From Pleomorphomonas sp. T1.2MG-36 (GTDB lineage: Bacteria; Pseudomonadota; Alphaproteobacteria; Rhizobiales; Pleomorphomonadaceae), in NCBI RefSeq assembly GCF_950100655.1, contig NZ_CATNLY010000012.1, positions 434,001-498,000 on the forward strand: a stretch of 64,000 nt of DNA, written 5' to 3'. The notes under the pieces were generated by a model. The model worked only from the letters and a program-made list of their open reading frames with translations. It searched no databases and was not told the origin of the DNA. Below, piece by piece: positions 50,197-60,181 of the stretch; the first letter of the stretch is position 1, and every line of letters starts with the position of its first letter. The position numbers were made by a program, and so were the translations under genes.

Positions 50197-52665
50197 ATGC
50201 GGCGGCGGGGCAACGACATGGCGGGCAACGACCTCGGTCGAGGGTCGGGAACGTGGAAGGCGCGCTTTTTTGGCGACGCCGACACGGAGAGGCTTATCAA
50301 GGGACACGCTGGCCTTCTCGTCCGCCCCTCCTATCTCCGCCTTCTCCAGGCCGAGCCGCTGTTTCGGCGCTCGATCCCCGTCCTGATCTCCGCGTTCCTG
50401 CTGGTGGGCGGCATCTTTCACGTCTCCAATCTTCTGCAGCAGCGAACAGACACCTATCGCTCGGCCTCCGACATGGTGGCGCTCCTGGCCGAGGCGCTGG
50501 ACGCCGATCTCTCGGTTCATCCCTCGCTCGAAAAGGCCGACGGCGGATATGTCGGCGTGATGCGGGCCGCCTTGCGGGACAGCCTGCCGCCATCGGCGAC
50601 CAGCGACGGACGCGTCATCGTGTTCGCCTCCACCGACGGTACCATCCGGGCCACCGCCCCCGAGGGGGCGTTCGTCGGTGACGGCACGGTCGCGGACCTG
50701 TTCGGCGCCGATCAGCCGATGCTGGTGTTCGGCAAGCGCGCCGGCGTGCTGGACGTGACGCTTTCCAACGGCACAGAAGCCCTCGCCACCGTGCGCAACC
50801 TCGCGGGGGATCGCGGCACCGTCGCCGTCTACCAACCGCTGGCGCAGGTCTATGTCGGCTGGCGGCACGACGTGACCATGACGGCCGTGCTGTTCGTCGG
50901 TACGTCCCTGATCCTGATCGCGGTTGTCTACGCCTTCTTCGCCCAGATGAGCCGGGCGCGCGAGGCCGACCGCATCTACAACGCCACGCAGGCGCGCGTC
51001 GACACCGCGCTGCGGCGCGGCCGATGCGGCCTCTGGGACTGGGATCTCGCACGGGGCCGGCTGTTCTGGTCGCCCTCCATGTACGTCATCCTCGGCATGG
51101 AGCCCAACTCCGACCTGATGGGTTTCAACGACCTGCAGGGCATGATCCATCCCGATGACGTCGACCTTTACGAACTGGCCAAGGAAGTGCTGGAAACCGG
51201 CCAGCCCTCCGTCGATCTGGAGTTCCGCATTCGCCACGCCGGTGGCGAGTGGGTCTGGCTCAGGATGCGCGCCGAGGTGGTTCGCGACCGCGACGGCTCG
51301 CATCATCTCATCGGCATCACCGTCGACGTCACCGAGCAGAAGACCCTCGCCCAGGAGAACGCCACCGCTGCCATCCGCCTGCGCGACGGCATCGACACCA
51401 TCTCCGAAGCCTTCGTCATCTGGGACTCGGAAAACCGCCTTGTCATGTGCAACTCAAAATACCAGAGCCTGCACCAGTTGCCCGACAGCGTCGCCCGACC
51501 GGGGACGCCCTACGCCGAGGTCATGGCGGCGGCCCGCCAGCCCAAGGTGTCGAGCGAGGGCCTGCGCTACTCGATGACCGGCGGCGAACGCTCCTACGAG
51601 GCGCGGCTCGACGACGGGCGCTGGCTGCAGATCAACGAACGGCGGACCAAGGACGGCGGGTTCGTCTCGGTCGGTACCGACATTACTCAGCTGAAGCGCC
51701 ACGAAGAGAACCTCCTCGAAAGCGAACGGCAGCTGATGGCGACCGTCGCCGACCTTCGCCAGCACCGCCACAAGATGCAGCTTCAGACGACCCAGTTGGT
51801 CGAGCTGGCTGAGAAATACGCCGAGGAGAAGGCCCGCGCCGAGGCGGCCAACCGGGCGAAGTCGGAATTCCTGGCTTCGATGAGCCATGAGCTCAGGACG
51901 CCGCTCAACGCCATCATCGGTTTCTCGGACATCATGATGTCCGGCATGTTCGGCGATCTCGGCTCGGAGAAGTACACCGACTACTGCCGCGACATCCACG
52001 ACAGCGGCATCTACCTGCTCAACGTGATCTCCGACATCCTGGACATGTCCAAGATCGAGGCCGGCCGGGTCAATCTCACGCTCGAGTCGGTGGTGGTCGA
52101 CGAGGTTCTCGGCGAGTGCGTGCGCATCATGTCGTCGCAGGCCGAGAACCGGCAGATCATCCTCGCCACCGATTTCGAGGCCGCCGAGCCCTTGGTGGCC
52201 GATCGCCGCGCCGTCAAGCAGGTGGCGCTCAACCTCTTGTCCAACGCGCTGAAGTTCACGCCGGCCTCCGGCACGGTGACGGTGCGGACGCGGCAACTCG
52301 GCGACAACGTCCTGTTCTCGGTGAGCGACACCGGCATCGGCATTCCCGCCGGCTCGCTGGACCAGATCGCCAAGCCTTTCGTGCAGGTGGAAAACCAGCT
52401 GACGCGCAAGCACCCCGGTTCCGGTCTCGGTCTCGCCATCGCCCAATCGCTGGTGGCGTTGCACGGCGGCCAGATGACGATCGAGTCGGTGGAGGGGTCG
52501 GGGACGACGGTCACCATATCGATGCCGCGCATTGCAGCACCAACGGCGAGCGACGGCACCGCCGCGGTGGCGACATCGCAGGCCGGCTCAGCCGTTGCGA
52601 CCGCCTATCCGCGCGTCGTCGCCGCGCCCGGCGTGTTCACCGAGCCACGGCGCACGGTTCACTGA
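50197..52665 (+). CDS. pleC: membrane PAS sensor histidine kinase, PleC-like
   Basis: 822 aa from ATG 50197 (ATG 50218 is an alternative). Two membrane helices (IPVLISAFLLVGGIFHV at about residues 51-67, TAVLFVGTSLILIAVVYAFFA at about 228-249) flank a periplasmic domain. Next PAS_3 (CGLWDWDLARGRLFWSPSMYVILG) and PAS_7 (DTISEAFVIWDSENRLVMCN), a coiled coil, HisKA with phospho-His in FLASMSHELRTPLNAIIGFSDIMMSGMFG, LLNVISDILDMSKIEAGR, and HATPase_c (LLSNALKFTP, VSDTGIGIP, GSGLGLAI). The HisKA sequence and the position next to glnE and degP/ccm match rhizobial PleC, which controls DivK phosphorylation and the CtrA cell-cycle pathway. The symbol rests partly on remembered synteny. Confidence 0.8.
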   Translation: MRRRGNDMAGNDLGRGSGTWKARFFGDADTERLIKGHAGLLVRPSYLRLLQAEPLFRRSIPVLISAFLLVGGIFHVSNLLQQRTDTYRSASDMVALLAEALDADLSVHPSLEKADGGYVGVMRAALRDSLPPSATSDGRVIVFASTDGTIRATAPEGAFVGDGTVADLFGADQPMLVFGKRAGVLDVTLSNGTEALATVRNLAGDRGTVAVYQPLAQVYVGWRHDVTMTAVLFVGTSLILIAVVYAFFAQMSRAREADRIYNATQARVDTALRRGRCGLWDWDLARGRLFWSPSMYVILGMEPNSDLMGFNDLQGMIHPDDVDLYELAKEVLETGQPSVDLEFRIRHAGGEWVWLRMRAEVVRDRDGSHHLIGITVDVTEQKTLAQENATAAIRLRDGIDTISEAFVIWDSENRLVMCNSKYQSLHQLPDSVARPGTPYAEVMAAARQPKVSSEGLRYSMTGGERSYEARLDDGRWLQINERRTKDGGFVSVGTDITQLKRHEENLLESERQLMATVADLRQHRHKMQLQTTQLVELAEKYAEEKARAEAANRAKSEFLASMSHELRTPLNAIIGFSDIMMSGMFGDLGSEKYTDYCRDIHDSGIYLLNVISDILDMSKIEAGRVNLTLESVVVDEVLGECVRIMSSQAENRQIILATDFEAAEPLVADRRAVKQVALNLLSNALKFTPASGTVTVRTRQLGDNVLFSVSDTGIGIPAGSLDQIAKPFVQVENQLTRKHPGSGLGLAIAQSLVALHGGQMTIESVEGSGTTVTISMPRIAAPTASDGTAAVATSQAGSAVATAYPRVVAAPGVFTEPRRTVH

Positions 52666-52668
52666 CGC

Positions 52669-55617
52669 TCAGCCTGCGCGCCGCACCACCGGCCCGACGA
52701 TCTCCACGAAAGCCTCGCGCACGGCCGACTGACGCTCGCGCAGCTCGGCCTCTAGCTGGAGAAGCGAAGGGGCAGACGCGACGCGGCAGAGCACGTCATG
52801 AACGCCGCGCGGCGCCTCGACCACCGAAGCCTTCACCGGCAGCGTGAGACGCTGGGCCTGCGTCAGGTCGCCGAACAGGCGAATGGCCGGCAGCAGCACG
52901 TCGCGATGGGCGGGCGTCAGCAGGTCGTGCGTCGCCGCCGACAGCAGGACCGCCTCCGTGTTGCGCAGGCGGATCGCCGGCTCCCGCCAGTCGTTGACGA
53001 GGCGCAGCGTCTGGGCAATGAACTCCAGGTCGACGAGGCCGCCCGGCGCCCGCTTGAGGTTCCACGGGTCGGTCGAGCCCTTCTCCTGCTCCAGTCGGGC
53101 TCGCATGTCGGCCGCATCGGCAAGCACCTTTTGGGGATCGCGCTGCCGGCACAGCGTCTCGGCGATCACCCGTTCCGCCTCCAGGCCGAGATCGCCCGTC
53201 GATGACACGACGCGGGCACGCGTCAGCGCCATGTGCTCCCAGGTCCACGCCTCTTCCAGCTGATAGCGCTCGAACGCGTCGATGCGGGTGGCGAGCGGCC
53301 CGGCGTTGCCCGACGGGCGCAGACGGAAATCGACGTCATAGAGCGTGCCCTCGGCGGTCGGCGCGGTGATCGCCGTGACGAGGCGCTGGGTCAGCCGGGC
53401 GTAGTACTGGTTGGGGGAGATCGGGCGGCGACCGTCGCTCTGCAGCGCGTCGCGGTCGTGATCATAGAGCAGGATCAGATCGAGATCCGAGGCCGCGGTC
53501 AGCTCCTCGCTGCCGAGCTTGCCCATGGCGAGCAGCGCCACGCGCCCGCCCGGCACCCGGCCATGCTGAGCTTCAAGTTCGGCCGCCGTTGCCGCCAGGA
53601 CGCGTTCGAGCAACAAGTCGGCGAGCCGCGAGAAGCTGCGGCCAAGCTGGCGGGCGGCGGCGGTGCCGGTGATGACGCGGACGCCGATCAGGAACTTCTG
53701 TTCCTGGGCGAAGATCCGGGCGCGGTCGAGGATATCCTCGTAGCCACTCGCCTCGCCGAAGAAGGCGTCGAGCCGGCGCGTCAGTTCCTCCCGGCCGGGC
53801 AGCGTGCCGAAGAACTGCGGTTCGAGTAGAGCGTCCACCACGTGCGGCCGCCGGGCGACCGTTTCAGCCAGATAGGGCGAGTTGCCCATCACCATGGCGA
53901 GCAGCGTCACCAGCGACTGGTTGGAGGACAGCAGCGAGAACAGCTGGACGCCGGCCGGCAGGCGGGCGAGGAAATGGTCGAAGGCGATCAGCGCGGCATC
54001 CGGCGCTTCGGTTTCGGAGAAGGCGATGATGAGGCGCGGCGTGATCTCGGTCAGAAGCTCGCGGGCCCGGGACGACCGCATAGCCGGGTAGCGGCCGAAG
54101 TGCCAGGAGGCGACAATGCGGATGGCATCTTCCGGCCGGGCGAAGCCGAGCTGGGTGAAGGTGTCGAGCGTGCCGGGGTCGATGTCGTTGCCAGTGAACA
54201 CCATGTTGCCGTGCTGCGAGGAAAGGTCGGCCTCCTCCTCGAACAGCTCGGAATACTGGTCGCTGACGGCAACCAGCCACGCCCTCAGCGTAGCGGCGAA
54301 GGCTTCCGTCTCCGCGTAGCCCATCAGGTGGGCGATGCGGGCCAGCCCCTCGGCATCATCGGGCAGCGTGTGCGTCTGCTCGTCGTTCAGCATCTGGACG
54401 CGATGCTCGACGCGGCGCAGGAACCGATAGGCCTCCGCCAGAAGATCGCGAGCCGGTTCGTCGAGCCAGCCCTGAACCACCAGGGCATCCAACATGGCCA
54501 GCGTCTGCCGGCCGCGCAGGTCGACGTTGCGGCCACCGGCGATGAGCTGCTGCGTCTGCACGAAGAACTCGATCTCGCGGATGCCGCCACGGCCCAGCTT
54601 GACGTTGTGGCCGGCGACGGCGATCTCGCCATGCCCCTTGTGGGCGTGAATCTGCCGCTTGATCGAATGGATGTCGCGGATGGCGGCGTAATCCAGATAC
54701 TTGCGCCAGACATAGGGCTTGAGCTCGGCCAGAAAGCGCTCGCCGGCCGCGATGTCGCCGGCCGCCGGCCGCGCCTTGATCATGGCCGCCCGTTCCCAGT
54801 TCTGGCCGGCGCTCTCGTAGTAGATCAGCGCCGCCGTCGTCGACATGGCGACCGGCGTCGCACCGGCGTCGGGCCTGAGCCGCAGATCGGTGCGGAACAC
54901 GTAGCCGTCAGCGGTACGCTCCTGAAGGGTGGCGACGAGGCGACGGGTCAGGCGGACGAACAGCGTCGTCAGATCGTCCTTGTCGGCCGCCGGCACCACG
55001 GCGGGATCGAAGAAGACGATGAGGTCGATGTCCGAGGAATAGTTGAGCTCGAAGGCACCCTGCTTTCCCATGGCCAGCACGATCCAGCCCGAGCCCTTCT
55101 CCGGTTCGGAGCGGTCGGGCAGGCTCAACTTGCCGGCTGCGTCGGCTTCGAGCAGGAGAAAGCGGATGGCGGCCGAGAGGCTGGCGTCGGCGAGGCGCGT
55201 GAGGGCGCCCGTCACCTCCATGACGTCCCAGAGATCGGCGATGTCGGCCAAGGCTATGGCGAGCGCCGCCTCCGCCTTGACGCGGCGGAGGCGTCGACGC
55301 AGCGACGCCTCGTCGGCGACGGGTTCGGACAGGGAGGCGATCAGGCTCGCGACGTGCGCCGCCGGATCGCTTGAAAGAACGCGGGTCAGACGCTCGCCAT
55401 CGCGCAGCGCCGCCTCGCGCAGATGGGCGCTGTTGGAGGCGGCGGCAAGCACCAGGTCACGGGCGGCCGGTGCGCCGGCAAACACCGAGGCCAGCGCCTC
55501 GCCGCCCGGCCCGGCCAGGCAATCGTCGAGCAGCGAGCCGGCGATCGCGGCATCCGGGCCGATGGGGGGAACGATGGTGACGCGGTCCTTGAGCGCGCCG
55601 TCAGTCCGCTGCGTCAT
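52669..55617 (-). CDS. glnE: bifunctional glutamine-synthetase adenylyltransferase/deadenylase
   Basis: 982 aa from ATG 55617 (MTQRTDGALKDRV, GAAGAAGG upstream); the frame allows a start at 55755, giving 1028 aa, longer than usual. Two nucleotidyltransferase domains: MGKQGAFELNYSSDIDLIVFFD (deadenylase side, about residues 215-236) and MGKLGSEELTAASDLDLILLYD (adenylylase side, about 695-716). Each is followed by a GlnD/PII-uridylyltransferase-like helical region. Adjusts glutamine synthetase activity to nitrogen status under PII control. Converges on pleC with three bases between stop codons and no room for terminators. Confidence 0.96.
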   Translation of the reverse strand: MTQRTDGALKDRVTIVPPIGPDAAIAGSLLDDCLAGPGGEALASVFAGAPAARDLVLAAASNSAHLREAALRDGERLTRVLSSDPAAHVASLIASLSEPVADEASLRRRLRRVKAEAALAIALADIADLWDVMEVTGALTRLADASLSAAIRFLLLEADAAGKLSLPDRSEPEKGSGWIVLAMGKQGAFELNYSSDIDLIVFFDPAVVPAADKDDLTTLFVRLTRRLVATLQERTADGYVFRTDLRLRPDAGATPVAMSTTAALIYYESAGQNWERAAMIKARPAAGDIAAGERFLAELKPYVWRKYLDYAAIRDIHSIKRQIHAHKGHGEIAVAGHNVKLGRGGIREIEFFVQTQQLIAGGRNVDLRGRQTLAMLDALVVQGWLDEPARDLLAEAYRFLRRVEHRVQMLNDEQTHTLPDDAEGLARIAHLMGYAETEAFAATLRAWLVAVSDQYSELFEEEADLSSQHGNMVFTGNDIDPGTLDTFTQLGFARPEDAIRIVASWHFGRYPAMRSSRARELLTEITPRLIIAFSETEAPDAALIAFDHFLARLPAGVQLFSLLSSNQSLVTLLAMVMGNSPYLAETVARRPHVVDALLEPQFFGTLPGREELTRRLDAFFGEASGYEDILDRARIFAQEQKFLIGVRVITGTAAARQLGRSFSRLADLLLERVLAATAAELEAQHGRVPGGRVALLAMGKLGSEELTAASDLDLILLYDHDRDALQSDGRRPISPNQYYARLTQRLVTAITAPTAEGTLYDVDFRLRPSGNAGPLATRIDAFERYQLEEAWTWEHMALTRARVVSSTGDLGLEAERVIAETLCRQRDPQKVLADAADMRARLEQEKGSTDPWNLKRAPGGLVDLEFIAQTLRLVNDWREPAIRLRNTEAVLLSAATHDLLTPAHRDVLLPAIRLFGDLTQAQRLTLPVKASVVEAPRGVHDVLCRVASAPSLLQLEAELRERQSAVREAFVEIVGPVVRRAG

Positions 55618-55808
55618 GCCTTCTTCCATCCCCTTGCCCACTCCCGCCGTCCCGTCGTGCCCTGCCCCGGTATCAGCCGCCAGCCGAGCAAGTCTTCTCG
55701 CAAGCGGCTCCGGCGAAACGGATACGCGAACCAGCTTATCGTCTTGTTCTGGCATAAATCCTAACGCGTGCCGCGATACACTTTAGGGCACTCTTCCGTC
55801 TGATCGGC

Positions 55809-57218
55809 TCAGACCGGCGCTCTCGACGCGCGTTGAATCGGCAAGTGTAGGCTGACCTTGAGGCCGGGGCCGGCGTCGCCGAGCGTCACGCGGCCACCAT
55901 GCAGATGCGCCACCGCCGCCACCAGCGACAGACCGAGCCCGGATCCCTGCCGGCTGCGGGCGTCATCGAGGCGACCGAAGCGCGACAGCGCCTTTTGCCT
56001 GTCGGCCTCGGCAATGCCCGGGCCGTCGTCGGTCACGGTCAGACAGAGATCATCGCCCTCGATGGCGCCGGCCAGCGCGATCGAGGGCCCGTTTTCGCCC
56101 TCGGACCGGCCATACTTGATGGCGTTGTCGATCAGGTTGGACAGGGCCTGACTCAGGAGCGTGCGGTTGCCGCTCAGCGGCAGCGGCCTCGTCGTTTCGA
56201 GCGCGAGACGGCCACCGACGTCTTCCACCACCGGTTCGTAAAGCTCGACGATCTCGTCGAGAATGTCGGCTGCGTCGAGCGGCTCGAAACTGTCCCCCGA
56301 GGAGCCGGCCTCCATGCGGGCGATCTTCAGAAGGGCATCGAAGATGCGGATGAGGTTGTCCGCCTCTTCCATGGCCGACGTGATGGCCTCGCGATAGTCC
56401 TCAACCTCGCCGCCGCGCCGCAAGGTTTCCTCCAGGCGGCCGCGAAGGCGGTTGAGCGGCGTCTTGAGATCGTGGGCGATGTTGTCGGACACTTCCTGCA
56501 AGCCGGTCATCAAGGCCTCGATGCGGTCGAGCATCTCGTTGAGGCTCAGGGCGAGATTGTCGAACTCGTCGTTCGAGCCCTTGACGGCGAGGCGATGGGT
56601 GAGATCACCGGACATCAGCCGGCGCGACGTCTCGGCCATATTCTCGACGCGCTTGAGGACGGAGCGCCCGACGAAAAACCAGGAGACGAAGCCCGTCACC
56701 ACGATGACGATGATGGCGTAGCGGGACGCCTCGAAGATCAGTGAGCGGAGCTGGCCGATCTCGCTGATGTCGCGGCCGACCAGTAGCTTGAACCCGCCGG
56801 GCAGGCCGAACACGCGCACGATCGCCTCGTAACGGCGGCTGGCATCGCCATCGAGGCGCTGGTAGGTGACCGACGTGGTGTCGCCGTCCGACAAGCCGAG
56901 GATGGACAGCGGCGGATCGGCGACATTGCCGACCACGGTGCGGCCGGAGGAGTCGGCGACGAGATAGAGGCTGGCGCCGGGGCGGCGGCTGCGCAGATCG
57001 ACGGCGCTGACCAGTTGGCGAAGGCCGCCACGCTCGTACTGGTCGGACAGCGAGTTGATTTCGCTGTCGATGGTGTCGCTGATCTGCGAGTCGAGCAGTT
57101 CGGCCGTGTTGTTGGTGATATAGGCGGTCAGGAACAGCGTCAGGCCGGAAAAGACGACGAGATAGACCAGCGACAGCTTGAACGCAGTCGTTCGGATCAG
57201 CCGCCCGAGCGCGCCCAT
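55809..57218 (-). CDS. sensor histidine kinase (HAMP, OmpR-linked type)
   Basis: 469 aa. Two membrane helices (FKLSLVYLVVFSGLTLFLTAYIT at about residues 13-35, YAIIVIVVTGFVSWFFVGRSVL at about 165-186) enclose a periplasmic sensor domain. HAMP: LKRVENMAETSRRLMSGDLTHRLAVKGSNDEFDNLALSLNEMLDRIEAL; HisKA: VSDNIAHDLKTPLNRLRGRLEETLRRGG; HATPase_c: LSNLIDNAIKYG, VTDDGPGIAEADR, GSGLGLSLVAAVAHLHGG. Its first 22 bases overlap the end of the response-regulator gene, so the two form a two-component pair. The signal is unknown; envelope stress is plausible next to degP. Confidence 0.93.
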   Translation of the reverse strand: MGALGRLIRTTAFKLSLVYLVVFSGLTLFLTAYITNNTAELLDSQISDTIDSEINSLSDQYERGGLRQLVSAVDLRSRRPGASLYLVADSSGRTVVGNVADPPLSILGLSDGDTTSVTYQRLDGDASRRYEAIVRVFGLPGGFKLLVGRDISEIGQLRSLIFEASRYAIIVIVVTGFVSWFFVGRSVLKRVENMAETSRRLMSGDLTHRLAVKGSNDEFDNLALSLNEMLDRIEALMTGLQEVSDNIAHDLKTPLNRLRGRLEETLRRGGEVEDYREAITSAMEEADNLIRIFDALLKIARMEAGSSGDSFEPLDAADILDEIVELYEPVVEDVGGRLALETTRPLPLSGNRTLLSQALSNLIDNAIKYGRSEGENGPSIALAGAIEGDDLCLTVTDDGPGIAEADRQKALSRFGRLDDARSRQGSGLGLSLVAAVAHLHGGRVTLGDAGPGLKVSLHLPIQRASRAPV

Positions 57219-57916
57219 GTGGCCTCCCCGCCCCTCTCGGGGCCGGCCTCTCGGATCATGTAGCCGGCACCGCGCACGGTGTGCAGCAGCGGCTTGTCGA
57301 AGCCCTTGTCGATCTTGCCGCGCAAGCGAGACACATGAACGTCGATGACGTTGGTCTGCGGATCGAAATGATAATCCCAGACGTTTTCGAGCAGCATGGT
57401 GCGGGTGACCACCTGTCCGGCGTTGCGCATCAGATACTCGAGCAGGCGGAACTCGCGCGGCTGCAAGGGTATCTCCGTGTCGGCGCGCGTCACGGTATGC
57501 GACAGACGGTCGAGCACGAGGTCGCCGACGCGATAGGTCGTTTCCACTTCGGCCGGCCGGTTGCGACGGGCCAGCGCTTCGACGCGGGCCAGCAGCTCCG
57601 TGAAGGCATAGGGCTTGGTGAGGTAGTCGTCGCCGCCGGCCTTGAGGCCGCGAACGCGGTCGTCCACCTGGCCCAGCGCCGACAGGACGAGAACGGGCGT
57701 CTGATCGCCGCGCCGGCGCATGCCTTCGATGATGGAGAGACCGTCGCGCTTGGGCAGCATGCGATCGACGATCAGTACGTCGAAGCCGCCCTCTTCGGCC
57801 ATGAAGGCACCGGCCTCGCCATCGGCCGCGTGTTCGGCGACATGCCCGACCTCGTCCAGTGCCTTGACGAGATAGGCCGCCGCTTCCCTGTCGTCCTCGA
57901 TCACCAGAATGCGCAT
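57197..57916 (-). CDS. OmpR-family response regulator
   Basis: 239 aa. Receiver: MRILVIEDDREAAAYLVKAL, phospho-Asp in FDVLIVDRMLPKRDG, Thr/Ser in PVLVLSALGQVDDR, Lys in YLTKPYAF. The C-terminal winged helix includes PLQPREFRLLEYLMRNAGQVVTRTMLLENVWDYHFDPQTNVIDVHVSRLRGKID and HTVRGAGYM. Binds DNA when phosphorylated by the overlapping-gene kinase. A strong terminator separates it from degP upstream, so it has its own promoter in about 65 bp. Confidence 0.95.
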   Translation of the reverse strand: MRILVIEDDREAAAYLVKALDEVGHVAEHAADGEAGAFMAEEGGFDVLIVDRMLPKRDGLSIIEGMRRRGDQTPVLVLSALGQVDDRVRGLKAGGDDYLTKPYAFTELLARVEALARRNRPAEVETTYRVGDLVLDRLSHTVTRADTEIPLQPREFRLLEYLMRNAGQVVTRTMLLENVWDYHFDPQTNVIDVHVSRLRGKIDKGFDKPLLHTVRGAGYMIREAGPERGGEATWARSGG

Positions 57917-57980
57917 GTCACCTTGCCCCGCAAAGGTGGTCGTCGACAGACGTTTAGCGCCGGCACGAACCGGCGCAAGG

Positions 57981-58015
57981 AAAAAGAATACCGGCGGGCG
58001 CCGAGCCCGCCGGTA
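57981..58015 (-). terminator. terminator of degP
   Basis: Perfect 11-bp stem TACCGGCGGGC / GCCCGCCGGTA with 5-base loop; minus-strand T5 at 57981-57985 after TATTC. 18 bp after the degP stop. Confidence 0.9.
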
Positions 58016-58033
58016 CCGGTTGGAGATCAGACC

Positions 58034-59554
58034 TCACTTCCCCAGGGGGAGGGCGAGGAAGCGAACGCTGTCTCCGGATTTCACGCGCAGCAGGATGGCC
58101 TTCTTGCCGGCCTTCTCAGCGCCGGAAATCGCCTTCGACACATCTTTCGGGCCTTCGATGGTCTGGCCGCCGGCCTGAAGGATGATGTCACCCTGGCGCA
58201 GACCGCGCTCGGACCCCTTGCCGCTCGGATCGAGATCGGTGATGACGGCGCCGCTGTCGCCGGCACCCACGGCATCGGCGGGAGCGAGCGTCAATCCGTA
58301 GTCGTCGAGCGAGGTGTGCTCATCGGAGCCGCCACCGCTTTGCTGCGACGTCGCCACCTGCTCGTTCGGCAGCTCGCCGAGGTCGACCTTGACGGTCTCT
58401 TCCTTGCCGTCGCGCCACAGGGTGACGTCGACCACCGTCTTCGGCGGGAAAGCGGCGATCTTGCGGGCCAGATCCTTGGCGTCATCGACCGGCTGGCCGT
58501 TGACGGAGAGGATGGTGTCGCCCGCCTTGATGCCCGCCTTGCTGGCCGGCGAGTCGGTCTGCGGCTCTGTCACCAGCGCACCGCGCGCCTTGTCGAGGCC
58601 GATGGAGCTGGCGATCTCGTCGGTCACCGGCTGGATCTGCACGCCAAGCCAGCCGCGAACCACCTTGCCGTGGTCCATCAGCGAGGCGACCACCTGTTGC
58701 GCCGTCCGCGCCGGAATGGCGAACCCGATGCCGACCGAACCGCCCGACGGCGAGTAGATGGCGGTGTTGACGCCGATCACCTCGCCACCGGCGTTGAAGG
58801 CCGGACCGCCGGAATTGCCCTTGTTGATCGGCGCGTCGATCTGCAGGAAGTCGTCATAGGGACCAGCGCCGATGTCGCGGCCACGCGCCGAGATGATGCC
58901 GGCCGTCACCGTGCCGCCGAGGCCGAAGGGATTGCCCACGGCCACCACCCAGTCGCCGACGCGCGACTCGTTCGCCGCGAAGGAGACGTGCGGGAAGTCC
59001 TTGCCGTCGGTCACCTTGACCAGGGCCAGGTCGGTCTTGGGATCGGTACCGATCACCTTGGCGTCATGTTCGGTGCCGTTGTCGGTCACCACCTTCACGT
59101 CGGTGGCGTTCTCCACCACGTGATTGTTGGTGACGACGTAGCCGTCGGCCGAAATGAAGAAACCGGAGCCCTGGGCTAGGCCGTAGCGGTGCTGCGGACT
59201 GCGATCACGACCACCGGGCATGCCCGGCATGCCGAAGCGCTTGAAGAAGTCGTAGAACGGGCTGTCGGGCGTCAGGCCGGGCGGCAGACCGTCGTTGGCG
59301 CTGTCGCCCTGTCCGACAGTCTCGTCGGTCTTGACGCGGATGGAGACGACGGCCGGCTGCACGCGCTGAACCATGTCGGCGAAGGAAAACACCGCCGGGG
59401 TCTGGGGCTGCGACAGGTTCTGGGCCTGGGCCGTGTTGCCGAAGATGAGGGAGGTCTCGCCGGCGACGATGCCGCCGAGAGCCAGGGCGAAAACTGAGCC
59501 CAGCATAAGAGCCTTGACGCGGGATTTGGTCGGCTTGTCGGAAGTCCTGAGCAT
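58034..59554 (-). CDS. degP: Do-family (DegP/HtrA) periplasmic serine protease
   Basis: 506 aa. N-terminal signal/anchor VKALMLGSVFALALGGIVAGETSLI. Trypsin-like domain with catalytic His in GYVVTNNHVVENATDVKV, Asp in DPKTDLALVKV, and Ser in INKGNSGGPAFNAGGEVIGVNT. Two PDZ domains follow (VVRGWLGVQIQPVTDEIASSIGL... and the C-terminal GAVITDLDPSGKGSERGLRQGDIILQAGGQ). Degrades or refolds damaged envelope proteins. Sits between the two-component pair and the ccm genes, as in other rhizobia; own terminator. Confidence 0.95.
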   Translation of the reverse strand: MLRTSDKPTKSRVKALMLGSVFALALGGIVAGETSLIFGNTAQAQNLSQPQTPAVFSFADMVQRVQPAVVSIRVKTDETVGQGDSANDGLPPGLTPDSPFYDFFKRFGMPGMPGGRDRSPQHRYGLAQGSGFFISADGYVVTNNHVVENATDVKVVTDNGTEHDAKVIGTDPKTDLALVKVTDGKDFPHVSFAANESRVGDWVVAVGNPFGLGGTVTAGIISARGRDIGAGPYDDFLQIDAPINKGNSGGPAFNAGGEVIGVNTAIYSPSGGSVGIGFAIPARTAQQVVASLMDHGKVVRGWLGVQIQPVTDEIASSIGLDKARGALVTEPQTDSPASKAGIKAGDTILSVNGQPVDDAKDLARKIAAFPPKTVVDVTLWRDGKEETVKVDLGELPNEQVATSQQSGGGSDEHTSLDDYGLTLAPADAVGAGDSGAVITDLDPSGKGSERGLRQGDIILQAGGQTIEGPKDVSKAISGAEKAGKKAILLRVKSGDSVRFLALPLGK

Positions 59555-59694
59555 GGGAGAAACTCCAGGGGATGAACTCGGGAACCGGCTATCGATCCGG
59601 TTTGTATGGCGTCATATAGCGCCGCCGAGCCTAACCTGAAGATTGCGACCGCATTAAACTTTTGTAAGAATGACTGCCGAAAAGTCGCCTTATT

Positions 59695-60168
59695 TCAAAG
59701 CTTTGGCGACTCATCCCCTTCTTGCGACAGCGCTTTCAGCGCCGCCTCTTCCTCGGCGGAGAGGCTTTCGAGGCCCGCAATGGCGGATCGCCGCCGGAAG
59801 GCGAGAAACAGCCCCGCTCCGGCCATGAGCAGCAAGAGGGGTGGCAAACCCCACAAAAGAAGGCCAACGCCGTGGGCGCGCGGCCGGAGCAGCACGAACT
59901 CGCCGTAGCGGGCAACGAGAAAGTCGCGCACCGCATCGTCGCTGTCACCGGCGGCGATACGTTCCCGAACGATGATCCTCAGGTCCTTGGCAAGCTGGGC
60001 ATCGGAGGCGTCGATCGACTGATTCTGGCAAACAAGGCAGCGCAGCTCCTCGGAGATCGCGCGGGCGCGCTGTTCGAGCGCCGGATCGGCCAACCGCTCG
60101 GACGGATCGGCGGCAACGGCCGGACCGACGAGCGCGACAAGAAGCGAAAGGATGGCAAGAAGGCGCAT
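59695..60168 (-). CDS. ccmH: cytochrome c maturation protein CcmH/CycL
   Basis: 157 aa from ATG 60168 (GAGGAG upstream; the frame extends to 60270). Signal peptide MRLLAILSLLVALVGPAVA, then the redox motif in ISEELRCLVCQNQSIDASDAQLAKDLRIIVRERI (LRCxxC), YGEFVLLRPR, one membrane helix (GVGLLLWGLPPLLLLMAGAGLFLAF) and a short acidic tail. Keeps the apocytochrome CXXCH thiols reduced for haem attachment in the periplasm. Last gene of the ccmI-E-F-H set; starts 13 bp after ccmF. Confidence 0.95.
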   Translation of the reverse strand: MRLLAILSLLVALVGPAVAADPSERLADPALEQRARAISEELRCLVCQNQSIDASDAQLAKDLRIIVRERIAAGDSDDAVRDFLVARYGEFVLLRPRAHGVGLLLWGLPPLLLLMAGAGLFLAFRRRSAIAGLESLSAEEEAALKALSQEGDESPKL

Positions 60169-60181
60169 CGGAACTCCTCTG

